DNA from: Chitinophaga caseinilytica
Lineage (GTDB): Bacteria; Bacteroidota; Bacteroidia; Chitinophagales; Chitinophagaceae
NCBI RefSeq assembly: GCF_038396765.1
Contig: NZ_CP150096.1
Location: 3,951,001 to 4,015,000, forward strand
Direction: 5' to 3'
Length of the DNA stretch: 64,000 nt
Of this stretch, positions 50,781 through 60,469 are shown piece after piece. Under the pieces are notes generated by a model, which worked only from the letters and a program-made list of their open reading frames with translations, was not told where the DNA came from and ran no database searches. A program made the position numbers and the translations under genes. Within the stretch, counting starts at the first letter, position 1. Every line of letters begins with the position of its first letter.

Positions 50781-53700
50781 ATGAAAAAAATCAGTTTAGC
50801 GGGCAAGCCGAGCCCGGCCTGGTGGATGTTTCTCTGCCTATGGCTGGCCCAGGTGACGGTACTTGCCCAAAATCCCCCTGACCAGAAACGTACCATCACC
50901 GGCGTGGTCACCGACCGCGCTTCGCGGCAACCCGTGCCCGGTGCAACGGTAGCCATCAAAGGCACAACGCAGGGCGTGGCCGCCAATAGCGAAGGCCACT
51001 TTTCCATCTCCGCGAAAACGGGGGACATTCTCCTGGTCTCGTTCATCGGGATGACGTCGCAGGAAATCCGCATCGGCAGCGCTTCGTCTTACAACGTTTC
51101 CCTCGAAACCGACAGCAAAACGCTGGATGATGTGGTGGTGGTAGGATATGGGAAGATGAAGAAGACCGACCAGAGCAGCGCCCAGGTATCCGTTTCCGCC
51201 ACAGACATCGGCCGGACGGTGAACACCACCATCGACCAGGCGCTCCAGGGCCGTGCTGCGGGCGTTTACGTGACGCAGAACTCCGGTCAGCCGGGCGGCG
51301 GCGTATCGGTCGTGATCCGCGGGGTGAATACGCTCAGTGGCACCAATGAGCCGCTGTACGTGATCGACGGGGTGCAGATCCAGCCGGCTACCGTGTCTTA
51401 CGGCAATACCAGCTCGATGAACCCTTTGGCAGGGATTAACTCCAATGATATCGAGTCCATGGAAATTTTGCAGGGCCCGTCCGCCACGGCGATCTACGGT
51501 TCCCGCGCCACCAACGGCGTGGTGCTGGTGACCACCCGCCGGGGCAGGCAGGGGCAGATGAAAGTGGGCTATAATTATTTGTATACGCTGCAAGACAAAC
51601 CGGAAGAAGTAGCCACGCTCAACCTCCGGCAGTATGCGATCATGAACAACGAGATCGCCGCGCTGCTGGGCCGCACGCCCACGCCGGAATTCGCCAATCC
51701 TTCCGTATTGGGAGATGGCACCCGCTGGCAGAAAGAGCTGTTCAAAACCGCGCCCCTGCAGCGCCATCAGCTCACGGTGAGCGGCGGCACGGAGCGCACC
51801 GGTTACTACCTTTCGGGGGAATATTTCGACCAGGAAGGCGTAGCCGTGGGGTCCGACTTCAAACGGTACAGTTTCCGGTTGAATATGGACAACAAACTCT
51901 TCAAATGGCTGACGCTGAACACCAATGTCAATTTTTACCAAACGAAGGAAAAGTTATCGTCGACCAGTGAAGACGTGATCCGCAACGCCATCAACCTCGC
52001 GCCGAACGTTCCCGTGAAAAACCCGGACGGCAGCTGGGGCGGCGCCACGGAAAATGAATTCGGGACGAACGCGCGGTACGCGCCCCTCAACCCCGTGGCC
52101 ATCGCCAACCTCATCAGCAACAACCTGAAACGGACCGGCGGGATGGGCGGCCTTTCGGCGGATGTAAATATCATCAAAGGACTGACGTTCCGCACGAGCT
52201 TCAACGGCAACTTCGAATACTTCGACGGCGTGAAGTTCACGCCCACTTACCGGCTGGGTTTCAACGTCAACGAAAAAGCGAGCATGTCTGTCCAGAATAA
52301 CCGCAATTTTTACTGGAACCTCAACGAACTGCTGCAATACAATACGAATATCGGCAAGCACGCCATCAACGCCATGGCGAGCCACGAAGCCCAGGCCTGG
52401 AACTATGAAGGCTACAGCATCACCCGCGTGGGTTTTGCCAGCAACGAGATCCCGTCCATCAACCTCGGCGACGCGCAAGGGCAGACCACGGGCGGGTTTA
52501 AAGGTTCCGGCGCGCTGGAATCCTGGCTCGGCCGCGTGATTTATACCTACGACGAAAAATACATCCTGCAGGTGGCGGGCCGGGCCGACGGTTCTTCGAA
52601 CTTCGGCGCCAACAACCGCTGGGGCTATTTCCCCTCTGCTTCCGCGGCCTGGCGGATTTCGCGCGAGCCCTTCATGCAGGCGGTGCCGGTGATCAGCGAC
52701 CTGAAGCTCCGCGCGGAGTGGGGGACTACCGGCAACAGCGGTAGCGGCGGCGCGCAATTCAGCTCGCTGTCGTCCGTAACAACCCCCTGGGGCGCGGGTT
52801 TCCGCACCGGGCAATACGGAAATGCCGATCTGAAGTGGGAATCCACCGAAACAAAGAACATCGGCCTGAATATCGGGCTGCTGAAAGACAGGGTACAGAT
52901 CGAAGCGGATTATTACGTCCGCAAAACCGACAACCTGCTCATGCCCAACCCGCTGCCCGCTTACATGGGCACCCAGGGCGAAGGGGCCATCAGCGCACCG
53001 ATTGTCAACATCGGGTCGATGGAGAACAAAGGTTTCGGGATCACCGTGAACACGACCAACATCAACCGGAACAACTTCACCTGGAAAACCAATTTCAATA
53101 TCTCGTCTTTCAAAACGAAAATCACGAAGTTCTATTCCGACGCGGCTTTCCTCAGCAGGAGCGCCTGGTATATGAACAATTTCACGGCGCGGTCGTCGCT
53201 CGGCCAGGCACCGTGGATGTTCTGGGGGTATGTGGCGGAAGGGGTTTTCCGGTCGGAGGATGAAATCCGCAAAAGCCCCATCCCCACGCAAGCAGACGGT
53301 TCGCCGCTGCCCATCCAGAAAGACGGTGGCGTGTGGGTAGGCGATATCAAATACAAAGACCTCAACGGCGACAAGGTAATCGACTCCCGCGATCAGACTT
53401 TCATCGGCAACCCGTGGCCCAAGCTCACGTTCGGGCTCACCAACTCGTTTTCGTGGAAGGGTTTTGACCTGAGCATATTGTTGACCGGCGCTTCGGGGAA
53501 CGATATCTATAATTACGTCCGCTACAGCAATTCCAATCCCAACAATATCAACCTGGGCCGCAACCTCATGTCGGAGGCGTTCGATTATGCGCGCATCGTG
53601 CAGGACGGCAGCGGGAAAGATGTGCTGTCGAACCCCGGCACTTCCGTTCCGCGCATCGTGGGAACGGATGTGAACGGGAACGGCAATCGTTTCACCAATT

Positions 53701-53978
53701 TCTTTGTGGAAGATGGTTCCTATATCCGTATCAAGAACGTGACGCTGGGTTACGTGCTACCGTCGGAATGGCTGAGCCGCCAGCGGGTGGTGCGTTCTGT
53801 CCGCCTTTCGATCGGGGCCCAGAACCTGCACACTTTCACGAAATATTCCGGCTTCGATCCTGAAGTGGGGGCCTACCTGGGCAAGGAAGTGCAGCTCAAC
53901 AGCCAGCTGATCGCCGTAGACGCGGGCCGGTATCCGCTCACCCGTATGTACAACGCAGCCGTGGCGGTTGATTTTTAA
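50781..53978 (+). CDS. SusC/RagA family TonB-dependent outer membrane receptor
   Basis: 1065 residues with a signal peptide ending at AQNP. A CarboxypepD_reg-like domain (about 38-115, ITGVVTDRASRQPVPGATVAIKGT) precedes the plug (about 118-230: VGYGKMKKTDQSSAQVSV, then GTNEPLYVIDGVQI, the SusC motif) and a 22-strand barrel. SusC imports glycan oligosaccharides across the outer membrane with SusD as its lid. The next gene is 20 bases downstream. The large gap upstream is likely the promoter region controlled by the hybrid regulator. Confidence 0.96.
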   Translation: MKKISLAGKPSPAWWMFLCLWLAQVTVLAQNPPDQKRTITGVVTDRASRQPVPGATVAIKGTTQGVAANSEGHFSISAKTGDILLVSFIGMTSQEIRIGSASSYNVSLETDSKTLDDVVVVGYGKMKKTDQSSAQVSVSATDIGRTVNTTIDQALQGRAAGVYVTQNSGQPGGGVSVVIRGVNTLSGTNEPLYVIDGVQIQPATVSYGNTSSMNPLAGINSNDIESMEILQGPSATAIYGSRATNGVVLVTTRRGRQGQMKVGYNYLYTLQDKPEEVATLNLRQYAIMNNEIAALLGRTPTPEFANPSVLGDGTRWQKELFKTAPLQRHQLTVSGGTERTGYYLSGEYFDQEGVAVGSDFKRYSFRLNMDNKLFKWLTLNTNVNFYQTKEKLSSTSEDVIRNAINLAPNVPVKNPDGSWGGATENEFGTNARYAPLNPVAIANLISNNLKRTGGMGGLSADVNIIKGLTFRTSFNGNFEYFDGVKFTPTYRLGFNVNEKASMSVQNNRNFYWNLNELLQYNTNIGKHAINAMASHEAQAWNYEGYSITRVGFASNEIPSINLGDAQGQTTGGFKGSGALESWLGRVIYTYDEKYILQVAGRADGSSNFGANNRWGYFPSASAAWRISREPFMQAVPVISDLKLRAEWGTTGNSGSGGAQFSSLSSVTTPWGAGFRTGQYGNADLKWESTETKNIGLNIGLLKDRVQIEADYYVRKTDNLLMPNPLPAYMGTQGEGAISAPIVNIGSMENKGFGITVNTTNINRNNFTWKTNFNISSFKTKITKFYSDAAFLSRSAWYMNNFTARSSLGQAPWMFWGYVAEGVFRSEDEIRKSPIPTQADGSPLPIQKDGGVWVGDIKYKDLNGDKVIDSRDQTFIGNPWPKLTFGLTNSFSWKGFDLSILLTGASGNDIYNYVRYSNSNPNNINLGRNLMSEAFDYARIVQDGSGKDVLSNPGTSVPRIVGTDVNGNGNRFTNFFVEDGSYIRIKNVTLGYVLPSEWLSRQRVVRSVRLSIGAQNLHTFTKYSGFDPEVGAYLGKEVQLNSQLIAVDAGRYPLTRMYNAAVAVDF

Positions 53979-53997
53979 GCACCCAAAAATCCGAATC

Positions 53998-55644
53998 ATG
54001 AAAAAACACATCTTCAAATATATGTTCCTCCTCGGCTGCGGCGCGCTCCTGGCGTCGTGCAGCAAGGATTTTTTGAACCGTCCGCCGGAAGACGCCATCG
54101 TGGACGTGAATTTTTATCAGACGACAGACCAGGTGCTGGCAGGAACGGCGCCGCTGTACAACGTGGTGTGGTTCGCCTATAACGACAAGGCATCGCACGG
54201 GATTGGCGACGGGCGCGCGGGCATCCTCATGTCCGGCTCTTACCAGGTGGAGAACATCCGCATGCAGACGACTGACGTTACGCCGGAAGTATACAGTTCC
54301 TGGACGGCCTTTTTCAACGTGGTGGCGCAATCTAACATGGTGATCTATAACGTCACGAAATACACGGCGCCCAGTGTTCCGGAAAACGTGAAGCAGATGG
54401 GGATCGCGGAAGGGAAGTTCATGCGGGCGATGGCTTATTATTACCTCGTGCAGAACTGGGGCCCGGTGCCGGTGATCACGGATAACAATACCCTGTTGAC
54501 GGATACCTCCGTGGCAAGGAATACCGTGGAAAGCATCTGGGAATTCATTATACGGGAGTTCCAGTTCGCAGCGGATAATCTGCCCGCAACGCCCGCCCAG
54601 AAAGGCCGCGTGACGAAATGGGCGGCGAAGGGAATGCTGGCGAAAAGTTATCTCACCCGCGCAGGGCTTGCCGGGAACGGGCAGCGCAACGCCGATGATC
54701 TCAACAAGGCGAAAGCCCTCGCCCAGGACGTTATCGCCAACAGCGGGGCGCAATTGATGGCCAATTACGAAGACCTCTTCCTGACAAAAAACAACAACAA
54801 TTCCGAAAGCCTCTTTGCATTGCAATGGAAATACGACGGCGACTGGGGAACGCAGAACAGCGTGCAGGCGTTCCTGGCCTTCGGTTCGGAGATCACCGGG
54901 TTCGGTGACGGATGGGGCAGCGATCTGGGCGCTTCTTTCGATCAGCTGCGGCTCTATTCCCCGAACGACAAACGGCTGAAAGCCACGTTCATGCTGCCTG
55001 GCGCGCATTATTCCTATATACACCAGGCGGTAGACGACCCTGCCAATCCCGGTAAAAAGCTCATCCAGGAATTGCAGGTGCCCTGGAGATGGGTAGGCAC
55101 CGAAAGGTACAATACTCGGGCCTGGGTGAAGAAATACGTGGTTGGCCGGCCGGAAGACAACGACGGAAAAGTGACGCAGCAGCATACGGAAATCAACACC
55201 TATATGTTAAGGCTGGCGGATGTATACCTCGTATACGCCGAAGCAGCGTTGGGCAACAGCGCTTCCACGAGCGAGGCGCTGGCGCTCCAGTATTTCAACG
55301 CCCTCCGGAAAAGAGCGAACGTAGGGGAGAAAACGGTAATCACCGCAGATGATATTTACCGCGAGCGCAGGCTGGAACTGGCTATGGAAGGACAAGCATG
55401 GTACGATCTGGTACGGATGTACTACTATGCGCCCGCAAAGGTGCTGGATATGATCAAAGACCAGGACCGCGGTACCTATCGTGTTGTTCCCAATTCGGAG
55501 ATTAACGCCACTTCCTGGCAGATCACGTCAGACGTGGTGGCCAAATATCCCGTGACGGCGGGCAACTTTTTCCTGCCCATTCCGGCGGTAGAATTGTCGG
55601 CCGCCCCGAATCTCCGGAAACCTCCCGTTCCTTTCAAGTTCTGA
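53998..55644 (+). CDS. SusD/RagB family surface glycan-binding lipoprotein
   Basis: 548 residues from ATG 53998, with a lipoprotein signal (FKYMFLLGCGALLASCSK). The mature protein is TPR-like and helical: DFLNRPPEDAIVDVNFYQ at the N-terminus, GIAEGKFMRAMAYYYLVQNWGPVPV in the middle and RRLELAMEGQAWYDLVRM near the C-terminus, all typical of the family. It sits on the outer surface, captures glycans and closes over the SusC barrel. The upstream open extension is rejected because it would precede the signal peptide. Confidence 0.96.
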   Translation: MKKHIFKYMFLLGCGALLASCSKDFLNRPPEDAIVDVNFYQTTDQVLAGTAPLYNVVWFAYNDKASHGIGDGRAGILMSGSYQVENIRMQTTDVTPEVYSSWTAFFNVVAQSNMVIYNVTKYTAPSVPENVKQMGIAEGKFMRAMAYYYLVQNWGPVPVITDNNTLLTDTSVARNTVESIWEFIIREFQFAADNLPATPAQKGRVTKWAAKGMLAKSYLTRAGLAGNGQRNADDLNKAKALAQDVIANSGAQLMANYEDLFLTKNNNNSESLFALQWKYDGDWGTQNSVQAFLAFGSEITGFGDGWGSDLGASFDQLRLYSPNDKRLKATFMLPGAHYSYIHQAVDDPANPGKKLIQELQVPWRWVGTERYNTRAWVKKYVVGRPEDNDGKVTQQHTEINTYMLRLADVYLVYAEAALGNSASTSEALALQYFNALRKRANVGEKTVITADDIYRERRLELAMEGQAWYDLVRMYYYAPAKVLDMIKDQDRGTYRVVPNSEINATSWQITSDVVAKYPVTAGNFFLPIPAVELSAAPNLRKPPVPFKF

Positions 55645-55663
55645 TCCATCAAAAACGAAACTC

Positions 55664-56890
55664 ATGAAGCAAAATATCCGATTGCTGCTGGCTGGCCTGA
55701 TGATCGTACTGCTGGCGGCCTGTACGAAAGACGACGGTCCTTCCGGCCCGCCGGTCATCCACCGCGTGTCGCTGCTGGATTCCTCCAAAATGGACAGCGC
55801 TTTTGTGCGCGCCCTGCCCGGAGCGCTCATTCTCATCACCGGTGAAAACCTCCAGGGCGCCACGCATGTCCTGTTCAATAATTTCGATTCGTATTTCAAC
55901 CAGGCATACAATACGAATACCCATATCATCATCAATATTCCGGAAAACGCTACCACGGAGGCTACCGACCGGAATGTGCCGAACGAGCTGCGGATCAAGA
56001 CAGACCGTGGCGATGCGGTGTTCAAGTTCACGCTGGATATCCCTCCGCCGGCGATCACCCAGATCAGTAATGAAAACGCATTGCCGGGGGATTCTGTGCT
56101 CATCTTCGGTTCCAGCCTGTGGCTGATCAATAAGATCACCTTGCCGGGGAACCGCGAAATCACGCAATTCAGCGCCAATCCGGAAGGTACGCGCGTCGGG
56201 TTCAAACTGCCGGACCTGGGAACGGATACAGGGCGTTTGTCGGTAGTTGCCAAATACGGGACGGCCGTGTCTAACGGGCCACTGAACGATCACCAGAGCG
56301 GCGACGTGATCAGCAACTTCACGAACGACGGAGAGGCGGGAGAATTGCCCCGTTTAAATTGGGCCTGGTGGGGTGCAGACCGGATCAACGATGCCACGAA
56401 ATTCCCCGGTACGCGGGGCTTCTATCTCAATTGCGTTTTCGGCGGCGTTGGCGTAAACAACGGCGCCTGGTGGGAAGGCGGAAGGTCCGGCAATTTCAAC
56501 GAAACCGTTTTGTTCACCGATGCCATCCGTACCAGACAAGCGTCCGATTATGCGCTGAAATTCGAAGTCAACACCAAAGAACCCTGGACCACGGCGGTAT
56601 GTGTGTTGCGCTTTGGCGAGAATTTCGCGGTGCGCTGGAAGCCCTGGAGCTCCCTGCCCGGCAATTCTTTCCATACCGAAAATACCTGGACCACCGTAAC
56701 CGTGCAGCTTTCGGCATTCAAGACAGTGGCAGACGGGGTGGAAGGCACCGGTGCCAGTGCGGCGTCTATGGCCGACCTGGTGGCCGCCGGCGGGAAAGTG
56801 GCATTTACTTTCAGGATGGTGTCGGAAGACAAACCCATCGAAGTTTTTAACGCAGCATTCGACAATTTCAGGATCGTCAAGATAAAATAG
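55664..56890 (+). CDS. Surface glycan-binding protein (SGBP-B-like) lipoprotein
   Basis: 408 residues with a lipoprotein signal (LLLAGLMIVLLAACTK). Two IPT/TIG-type immunoglobulin domains (about 30-200: PGALILITGENLQGATHVLFNN and PPPAITQISNENALPGDSVLIFGSSL) precede a jelly-roll glycan-binding domain of the SGBP_B type (about 205-408: GGVGVNNGAWWEG, RFGENFAVRWKPW, FDNFRIVKIK). The exposed tryptophans in that domain are suited to stacking on glycan rings. It is anchored on the outside of the outer membrane beside SusD. Confidence 0.9.
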   Translation: MKQNIRLLLAGLMIVLLAACTKDDGPSGPPVIHRVSLLDSSKMDSAFVRALPGALILITGENLQGATHVLFNNFDSYFNQAYNTNTHIIINIPENATTEATDRNVPNELRIKTDRGDAVFKFTLDIPPPAITQISNENALPGDSVLIFGSSLWLINKITLPGNREITQFSANPEGTRVGFKLPDLGTDTGRLSVVAKYGTAVSNGPLNDHQSGDVISNFTNDGEAGELPRLNWAWWGADRINDATKFPGTRGFYLNCVFGGVGVNNGAWWEGGRSGNFNETVLFTDAIRTRQASDYALKFEVNTKEPWTTAVCVLRFGENFAVRWKPWSSLPGNSFHTENTWTTVTVQLSAFKTVADGVEGTGASAASMADLVAAGGKVAFTFRMVSEDKPIEVFNAAFDNFRIVKIK

Positions 56891-56892
56891 GA

Positions 56893-58644
56893 ATGAAAAA
56901 TACGGTAAGAGGGATCTGTTTATGGAGCATGATAGTTTGCGCGTCGATGGGCTGCAACAAGAAGTCGGGCGACCGTGTCAATAATGGCGGTGGTGGCGAC
57001 GGTGGCGATACAACCGGTCCGGTGGTGTCGCCCAAAGACCCGCCCACGACGGCAACTATCGGGTTTTTTATGGATGGGTGGAAGGAGAAAGCGTTTACGG
57101 CGCCGGATTTCATCGAGAAAGGGCCGCCGGCTGCCGGTTCGGTCGTTGTTTCGGCCGACGTGTCCAAAATTCTCACCAAAATCCCGCCCACGATGCTGGG
57201 CAACAACGCGAATATTTACATGACGCAAATGGTGACGGAACCGAAGCTGCTGCAACAATTGCGGCTGCTTCGGCCCGGCCTGGTGCGGTTTCCCGGCGGG
57301 AATATCAGCAGCATCTTTTTCTGGAACGTCGCCCCCGGCCATGCTCCGGCCGATGCGCCGCCTCAGCTCGCGGATGCCGACGGTACCACGAAGCCCGCGG
57401 GCTACTGGTTTGGCGGTAATACCGACGGCTGGACGATGAGCACGGCCAATTACTACGCCATGCTGCAGCAAACCGGCAACGAAGGTGTGATCACCATTAA
57501 CTACGGTTACGCGCGGTATGGAACAAGCGCCGATCCTGTGGCGGCGGCGGCCCACCTGGCGGCGGAATGGGTGCGGTATGATAAAGGGCGGACGCGGTAC
57601 TGGGAGATCGGGAACGAAAGCAACGGCACCTGGCAGGCCGGGTACCGGATCGATCCCGCCACGAACCACGACGGACAGCCCGCCATCATCACCGGCGAAC
57701 TGTATGGCCGCCACTGGCGTGTGTTTGCTGATTCCATGCGGAAAGCGGCGGCATCCATCGGGCATACGATTTATATCGGCGCGCAGTTGCTGGAGCACGA
57801 TCCGCCCACCTGGGCCACGGCTACGGACAAAAACTGGAACGAAGGCGTGTTGAAGGAAGCGGGCGCCACGGCCGATTATTACATCGTGCATAGCTATTAC
57901 ACGCCGTACAACACGAATTCCAATCCGCCCGAAGTGCTGGCTTCCGCGGAAGCCGTTTCCAAAGCGATGATGGAGCACCTGAAATCGACGGTCCAGCGGA
58001 ATGGAGTGGCCCAGAAGCCCGTGGCGCTGACGGAATGGAACATTTTCGCGGTGGGCTCGCAGCAAATGGTGTCGCAGGTGGCGGGGATGCATGCGGTGTT
58101 GGTGGTGGGAGAGTTGTTGCGGAACGGATTTGGGATGGCTTGCCGGTGGGATCTCGCCAACGCCTGGGAAAACGGTAACGACCACGGGCTTTTCAGCCAG
58201 GGGGAACCGGCTTCCGGCGAAGCCAGATGGAATGCGCGACCCGCGTTCTTCTACCTGTATTACTTCCAGCAATGCTTAGGCAACCGGCTGGTGGAAACGC
58301 AGTTGCCGGCAAATAATCACAACATCAATGCCTATACGACCACTTTCAGTAGCGGCCACGCCGGCCTGGTTATCGTAAACCGGGCGGCGGCCACGCAGAC
58401 GGTTTCGGTAGACCTGAAAAACTTCCGGGCCGGTGAGCGTTACTATTGGTACGAGCTGACGGGCGGCGAAGGTGTAAGCTATTTTTCAAGAAAAGTATTT
58501 GTGAACGGAAACGGGCCTGCAGGCGTTGCCGGTGGGCCGGAGGATGTGGGTAGCGTGAAGGCATGGTCCGCCAAAACGAAGGATGGACTTCGGTTTACGT
58601 TGCCCCCGATGTCAGTAGTATTCATCGTGGTTGAGCGTCAGTAG
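56893..58644 (+). CDS. Clan GH-A glycosidase (GH51/GH39-like), lipoprotein
   Basis: 583 residues with a lipoprotein signal (LWSMIVCASMGCNK). A Gly/Asp linker (NNGGGGDGGDTTG) leads to an (alpha/beta)8 barrel: QLRLLRPGLVRFPGG, acid/base Glu242 in YWEIGNESNG, and nucleophile Glu381 in VALTEWN; a C-terminal beta-sandwich follows. The motif spacing fits clan GH-A families such as GH51 arabinofuranosidases or GH39/GH44-type endo-enzymes; I cannot decide which. It is the only enzyme in the locus, two bases after the SGBP gene, and is exposed on the cell surface. Confidence 0.85.
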   Translation: MKNTVRGICLWSMIVCASMGCNKKSGDRVNNGGGGDGGDTTGPVVSPKDPPTTATIGFFMDGWKEKAFTAPDFIEKGPPAAGSVVVSADVSKILTKIPPTMLGNNANIYMTQMVTEPKLLQQLRLLRPGLVRFPGGNISSIFFWNVAPGHAPADAPPQLADADGTTKPAGYWFGGNTDGWTMSTANYYAMLQQTGNEGVITINYGYARYGTSADPVAAAAHLAAEWVRYDKGRTRYWEIGNESNGTWQAGYRIDPATNHDGQPAIITGELYGRHWRVFADSMRKAAASIGHTIYIGAQLLEHDPPTWATATDKNWNEGVLKEAGATADYYIVHSYYTPYNTNSNPPEVLASAEAVSKAMMEHLKSTVQRNGVAQKPVALTEWNIFAVGSQQMVSQVAGMHAVLVVGELLRNGFGMACRWDLANAWENGNDHGLFSQGEPASGEARWNARPAFFYLYYFQQCLGNRLVETQLPANNHNINAYTTTFSSGHAGLVIVNRAAATQTVSVDLKNFRAGERYYWYELTGGEGVSYFSRKVFVNGNGPAGVAGGPEDVGSVKAWSAKTKDGLRFTLPPMSVVFIVVERQ

Positions 58645-58677
58645 TACAACTCGATGCTACGTGTTATGTAATGATAT

Positions 58678-58704
58678 ACGCCGCTGTTTTCAGCGGCGTT
58701 TTTT
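58678..58704 (+). terminator. Terminator at the end of the polysaccharide locus
   Basis: ACGCCGCTG (58678-58686), TTTT loop, CAGCGGCGT (58691-58699), then T-rich. It overlaps the last codons of the convergent membrane gene (58690). Confidence 0.85.
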
Positions 58705-59370
58705 ATGGTGGTAGATGAGTTTGCGGATGATGGGAAAGAATATCAACAACGATATCAATTGCATCATGAAGTTGAGAACGTTGTTTAATCCCGGGTTGTT
58801 CGGGAATGTTGGGATGAAGCTGCTGAAGTATAGCAGCAGTGCACCTGCTGTAATCTGTATGGTGCAGATAGTTGGTAAAATGAGTAACGATTGTGTTGTG
58901 AAAATAAATTTGTGTCTGAAAAAAAGCATCGAAAAAGTTATGAATGCCGAAATGAAGTAGATTCCGCCCGAAGATGCTATAAACAACATCTGGTTTTTTA
59001 TGGAAATATTTTCTGCATATTTTGTCGCATTCGGAACACTTGGTTTTTTCTGGTGGTTATCCTGGGACGAAGGCGAATTTCCTTTTAAAAGGTCTAAAAG
59101 GAAGAAAGAGTAAGGCTCCCTTTCGAGGATTTCCTTTCTTAAATCTACTGCCAGCGATTTGCTGATACTATCAGTTCCGGGAGCGTTGATCAAAGCGGTG
59201 AGCTTCGTGAAGTGCTCTGATTTGCGTTGCATGACGTAGTAGTAACTGAGGCCTAAAACGTCATTTGTAAAGAGGATGGCAGCAATCCCCAACAGAATGA
59301 TTATTACTTTTTGTTGCATCGTATTTTCCGGGCTGAACAGCCATTCGGCGAAATGATCATAATAATTCAT
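58690..59370 (-). CDS. Membrane protein of unknown function
   Basis: 226 residues from ATG 59370 (the open frame extends 42 residues upstream without a credible start). Four spans (about 20-41, 128-149, 161-181 and 195-217) with a polar region between the first and second (SEHFTKLTALINAPGTDS...). The base composition is noticeably more AT-rich than the neighbours, with many lysines and isoleucines. No family recognised. The gene ends inside the terminator of the polysaccharide locus. Confidence 0.7.
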   Translation of the reverse strand: MNYYDHFAEWLFSPENTMQQKVIIILLGIAAILFTNDVLGLSYYYVMQRKSEHFTKLTALINAPGTDSISKSLAVDLRKEILEREPYSFFLLDLLKGNSPSSQDNHQKKPSVPNATKYAENISIKNQMLFIASSGGIYFISAFITFSMLFFRHKFIFTTQSLLILPTICTIQITAGALLLYFSSFIPTFPNNPGLNNVLNFMMQLISLLIFFPIIRKLIYHHKKRR

Positions 59371-59633
59371 AATTGAATTGTTTTGGGTCAACAGATTGAA
59401 ACGCCTTATGGCGGTATGTTTTGGGTTATTTGCTTGTTGGATATAAAACAATATTGCGGTTGTTGAAACGAAAAGACATCGTTTTAACAACCGCAATTAA
59501 AGTACGGAAAAGATATACGCGAAAAATTTTCTCAGGATGAGAAAATCTATCCAATAATTTTCGGTTTTCAGTTAGGTGATTCAGTCAAAGCGGACTTCAT
59601 AGCCGCATCATTACGAATACACCCGATCGGGCA

Positions 59634-60104
59634 TTAAAATATCCAGCCCACAATTTCCTCCAGGTATCGTTTGTCCGTCTCGTCGAAAGTATCCAGATCG
59701 ACGCTGTCCACATCCAAAACGCCCATCACTTCTCCATTTACCAACAGCGGCACTACGATCTCCGAGCGGGAAAGACTGCTGCAGGCAATATGGCCGGGAA
59801 ACGCCTCCACATCCGGGACCACCAGCGTTTCCGCACGTTCCCACGCCGCACCGCACACCCCGCGCCCCTTACGGATACGCGTACACGCCACCGGCCCCTG
59901 GAAAGGCCCCAGCACCAGTTCCCCGTCTTTCACCAGGTAAAATCCCACCCAGAGCCATCCAAACTGCTCTTTCAGCGCCGCGGAAATGTTGGCCAGGTTA
60001 GCCGTAATATCCCGCTCACCGGTAATCAACGCCTTGATTTGGGGGAGGAGGGCTTCATACTGCTCGGCTTTCGTGCCCTGTATGATCTGTAAGTCTTCTG
60101 CCAT
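59634..60104 (-). CDS. msrC: Free methionine-(R)-sulfoxide reductase (GAF domain)
   Basis: 156 residues from ATG 60104; the longer open frame crosses a terminator. The GAF fold contains the three cysteines of fRMsr at 74, 84 and 108 (ACTRIRKGRGVCG, HIACSS), with exactly the 10 and 24 spacing of E. coli MsrC (84, 94, 118). The enzyme reduces free methionine-R-sulfoxide using thioredoxin. It lies downstream of the suf genes but after its own terminator, so it is probably a separate transcript. Confidence 0.92.
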   Translation of the reverse strand: MAEDLQIIQGTKAEQYEALLPQIKALITGERDITANLANISAALKEQFGWLWVGFYLVKDGELVLGPFQGPVACTRIRKGRGVCGAAWERAETLVVPDVEAFPGHIACSSLSRSEIVVPLLVNGEVMGVLDVDSVDLDTFDETDKRYLEEIVGWIF

Positions 60105-60119
60105 GTGTGTAGTATTAAA

Positions 60120-60146
60120 AAAGACGCCGCTTTGCAGGGCGTCTTT
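60120..60146 (-). terminator. Terminator at the end of the suf operon
   Basis: AAAGACGCC and GGCGTCTTT form a 9-bp perfect stem with a 9-base loop; on the minus strand it is followed by a run of T. It lies 9 bases after the sufT stop. Confidence 0.85.
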
Positions 60147-60154
60147 CGAATGTT

Positions 60155-60463
60155 TTATAAAAATCCTAATTCGAGCTTGGCTTCTTCGCTCATCATGTCT
60201 TTCGTCCAGGGCGGGTCGAACGTGAGGCGAACATCCGCATCCGTAACGCCGGGGATCGCAGACACCTTTTGGTTCACCTCTTCCATGATAGACCCTGCAA
60301 CGGGGCATCCGGGAGCGGTGAGGGTCATAATGACGAGCACTTTGCCTTCGTCTTTCACTTCAATCTGGTAAACCAGGCCCAGGTCGAAAATGTTCACGGG
60401 GATCTCGGGATCGTACACCGTGCGCAATGCTTCTTCCACCTGATCTCTCATCGTTATTTCCAT
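60155..60463 (-). CDS. sufT: SUF system iron-sulfur maturation protein, DUF59 family
   Basis: 102 residues in one MIP18/DUF59 domain: VYDPEIPVNIFDLGLVYQIEV, VIMTLTAPGCPVAGSIMEEV, and DVRLTFDPPWTKDMMSEEAKLELGFL. The conserved cysteine is in APGCP. SufT-type proteins help mature Fe-S proteins. It begins six bases after sufE and the operon terminator follows. Confidence 0.92.
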   Translation of the reverse strand: MEITMRDQVEEALRTVYDPEIPVNIFDLGLVYQIEVKDEGKVLVIMTLTAPGCPVAGSIMEEVNQKVSAIPGVTDADVRLTFDPPWTKDMMSEEAKLELGFL

Positions 60464-60469
60464 TGTGCG

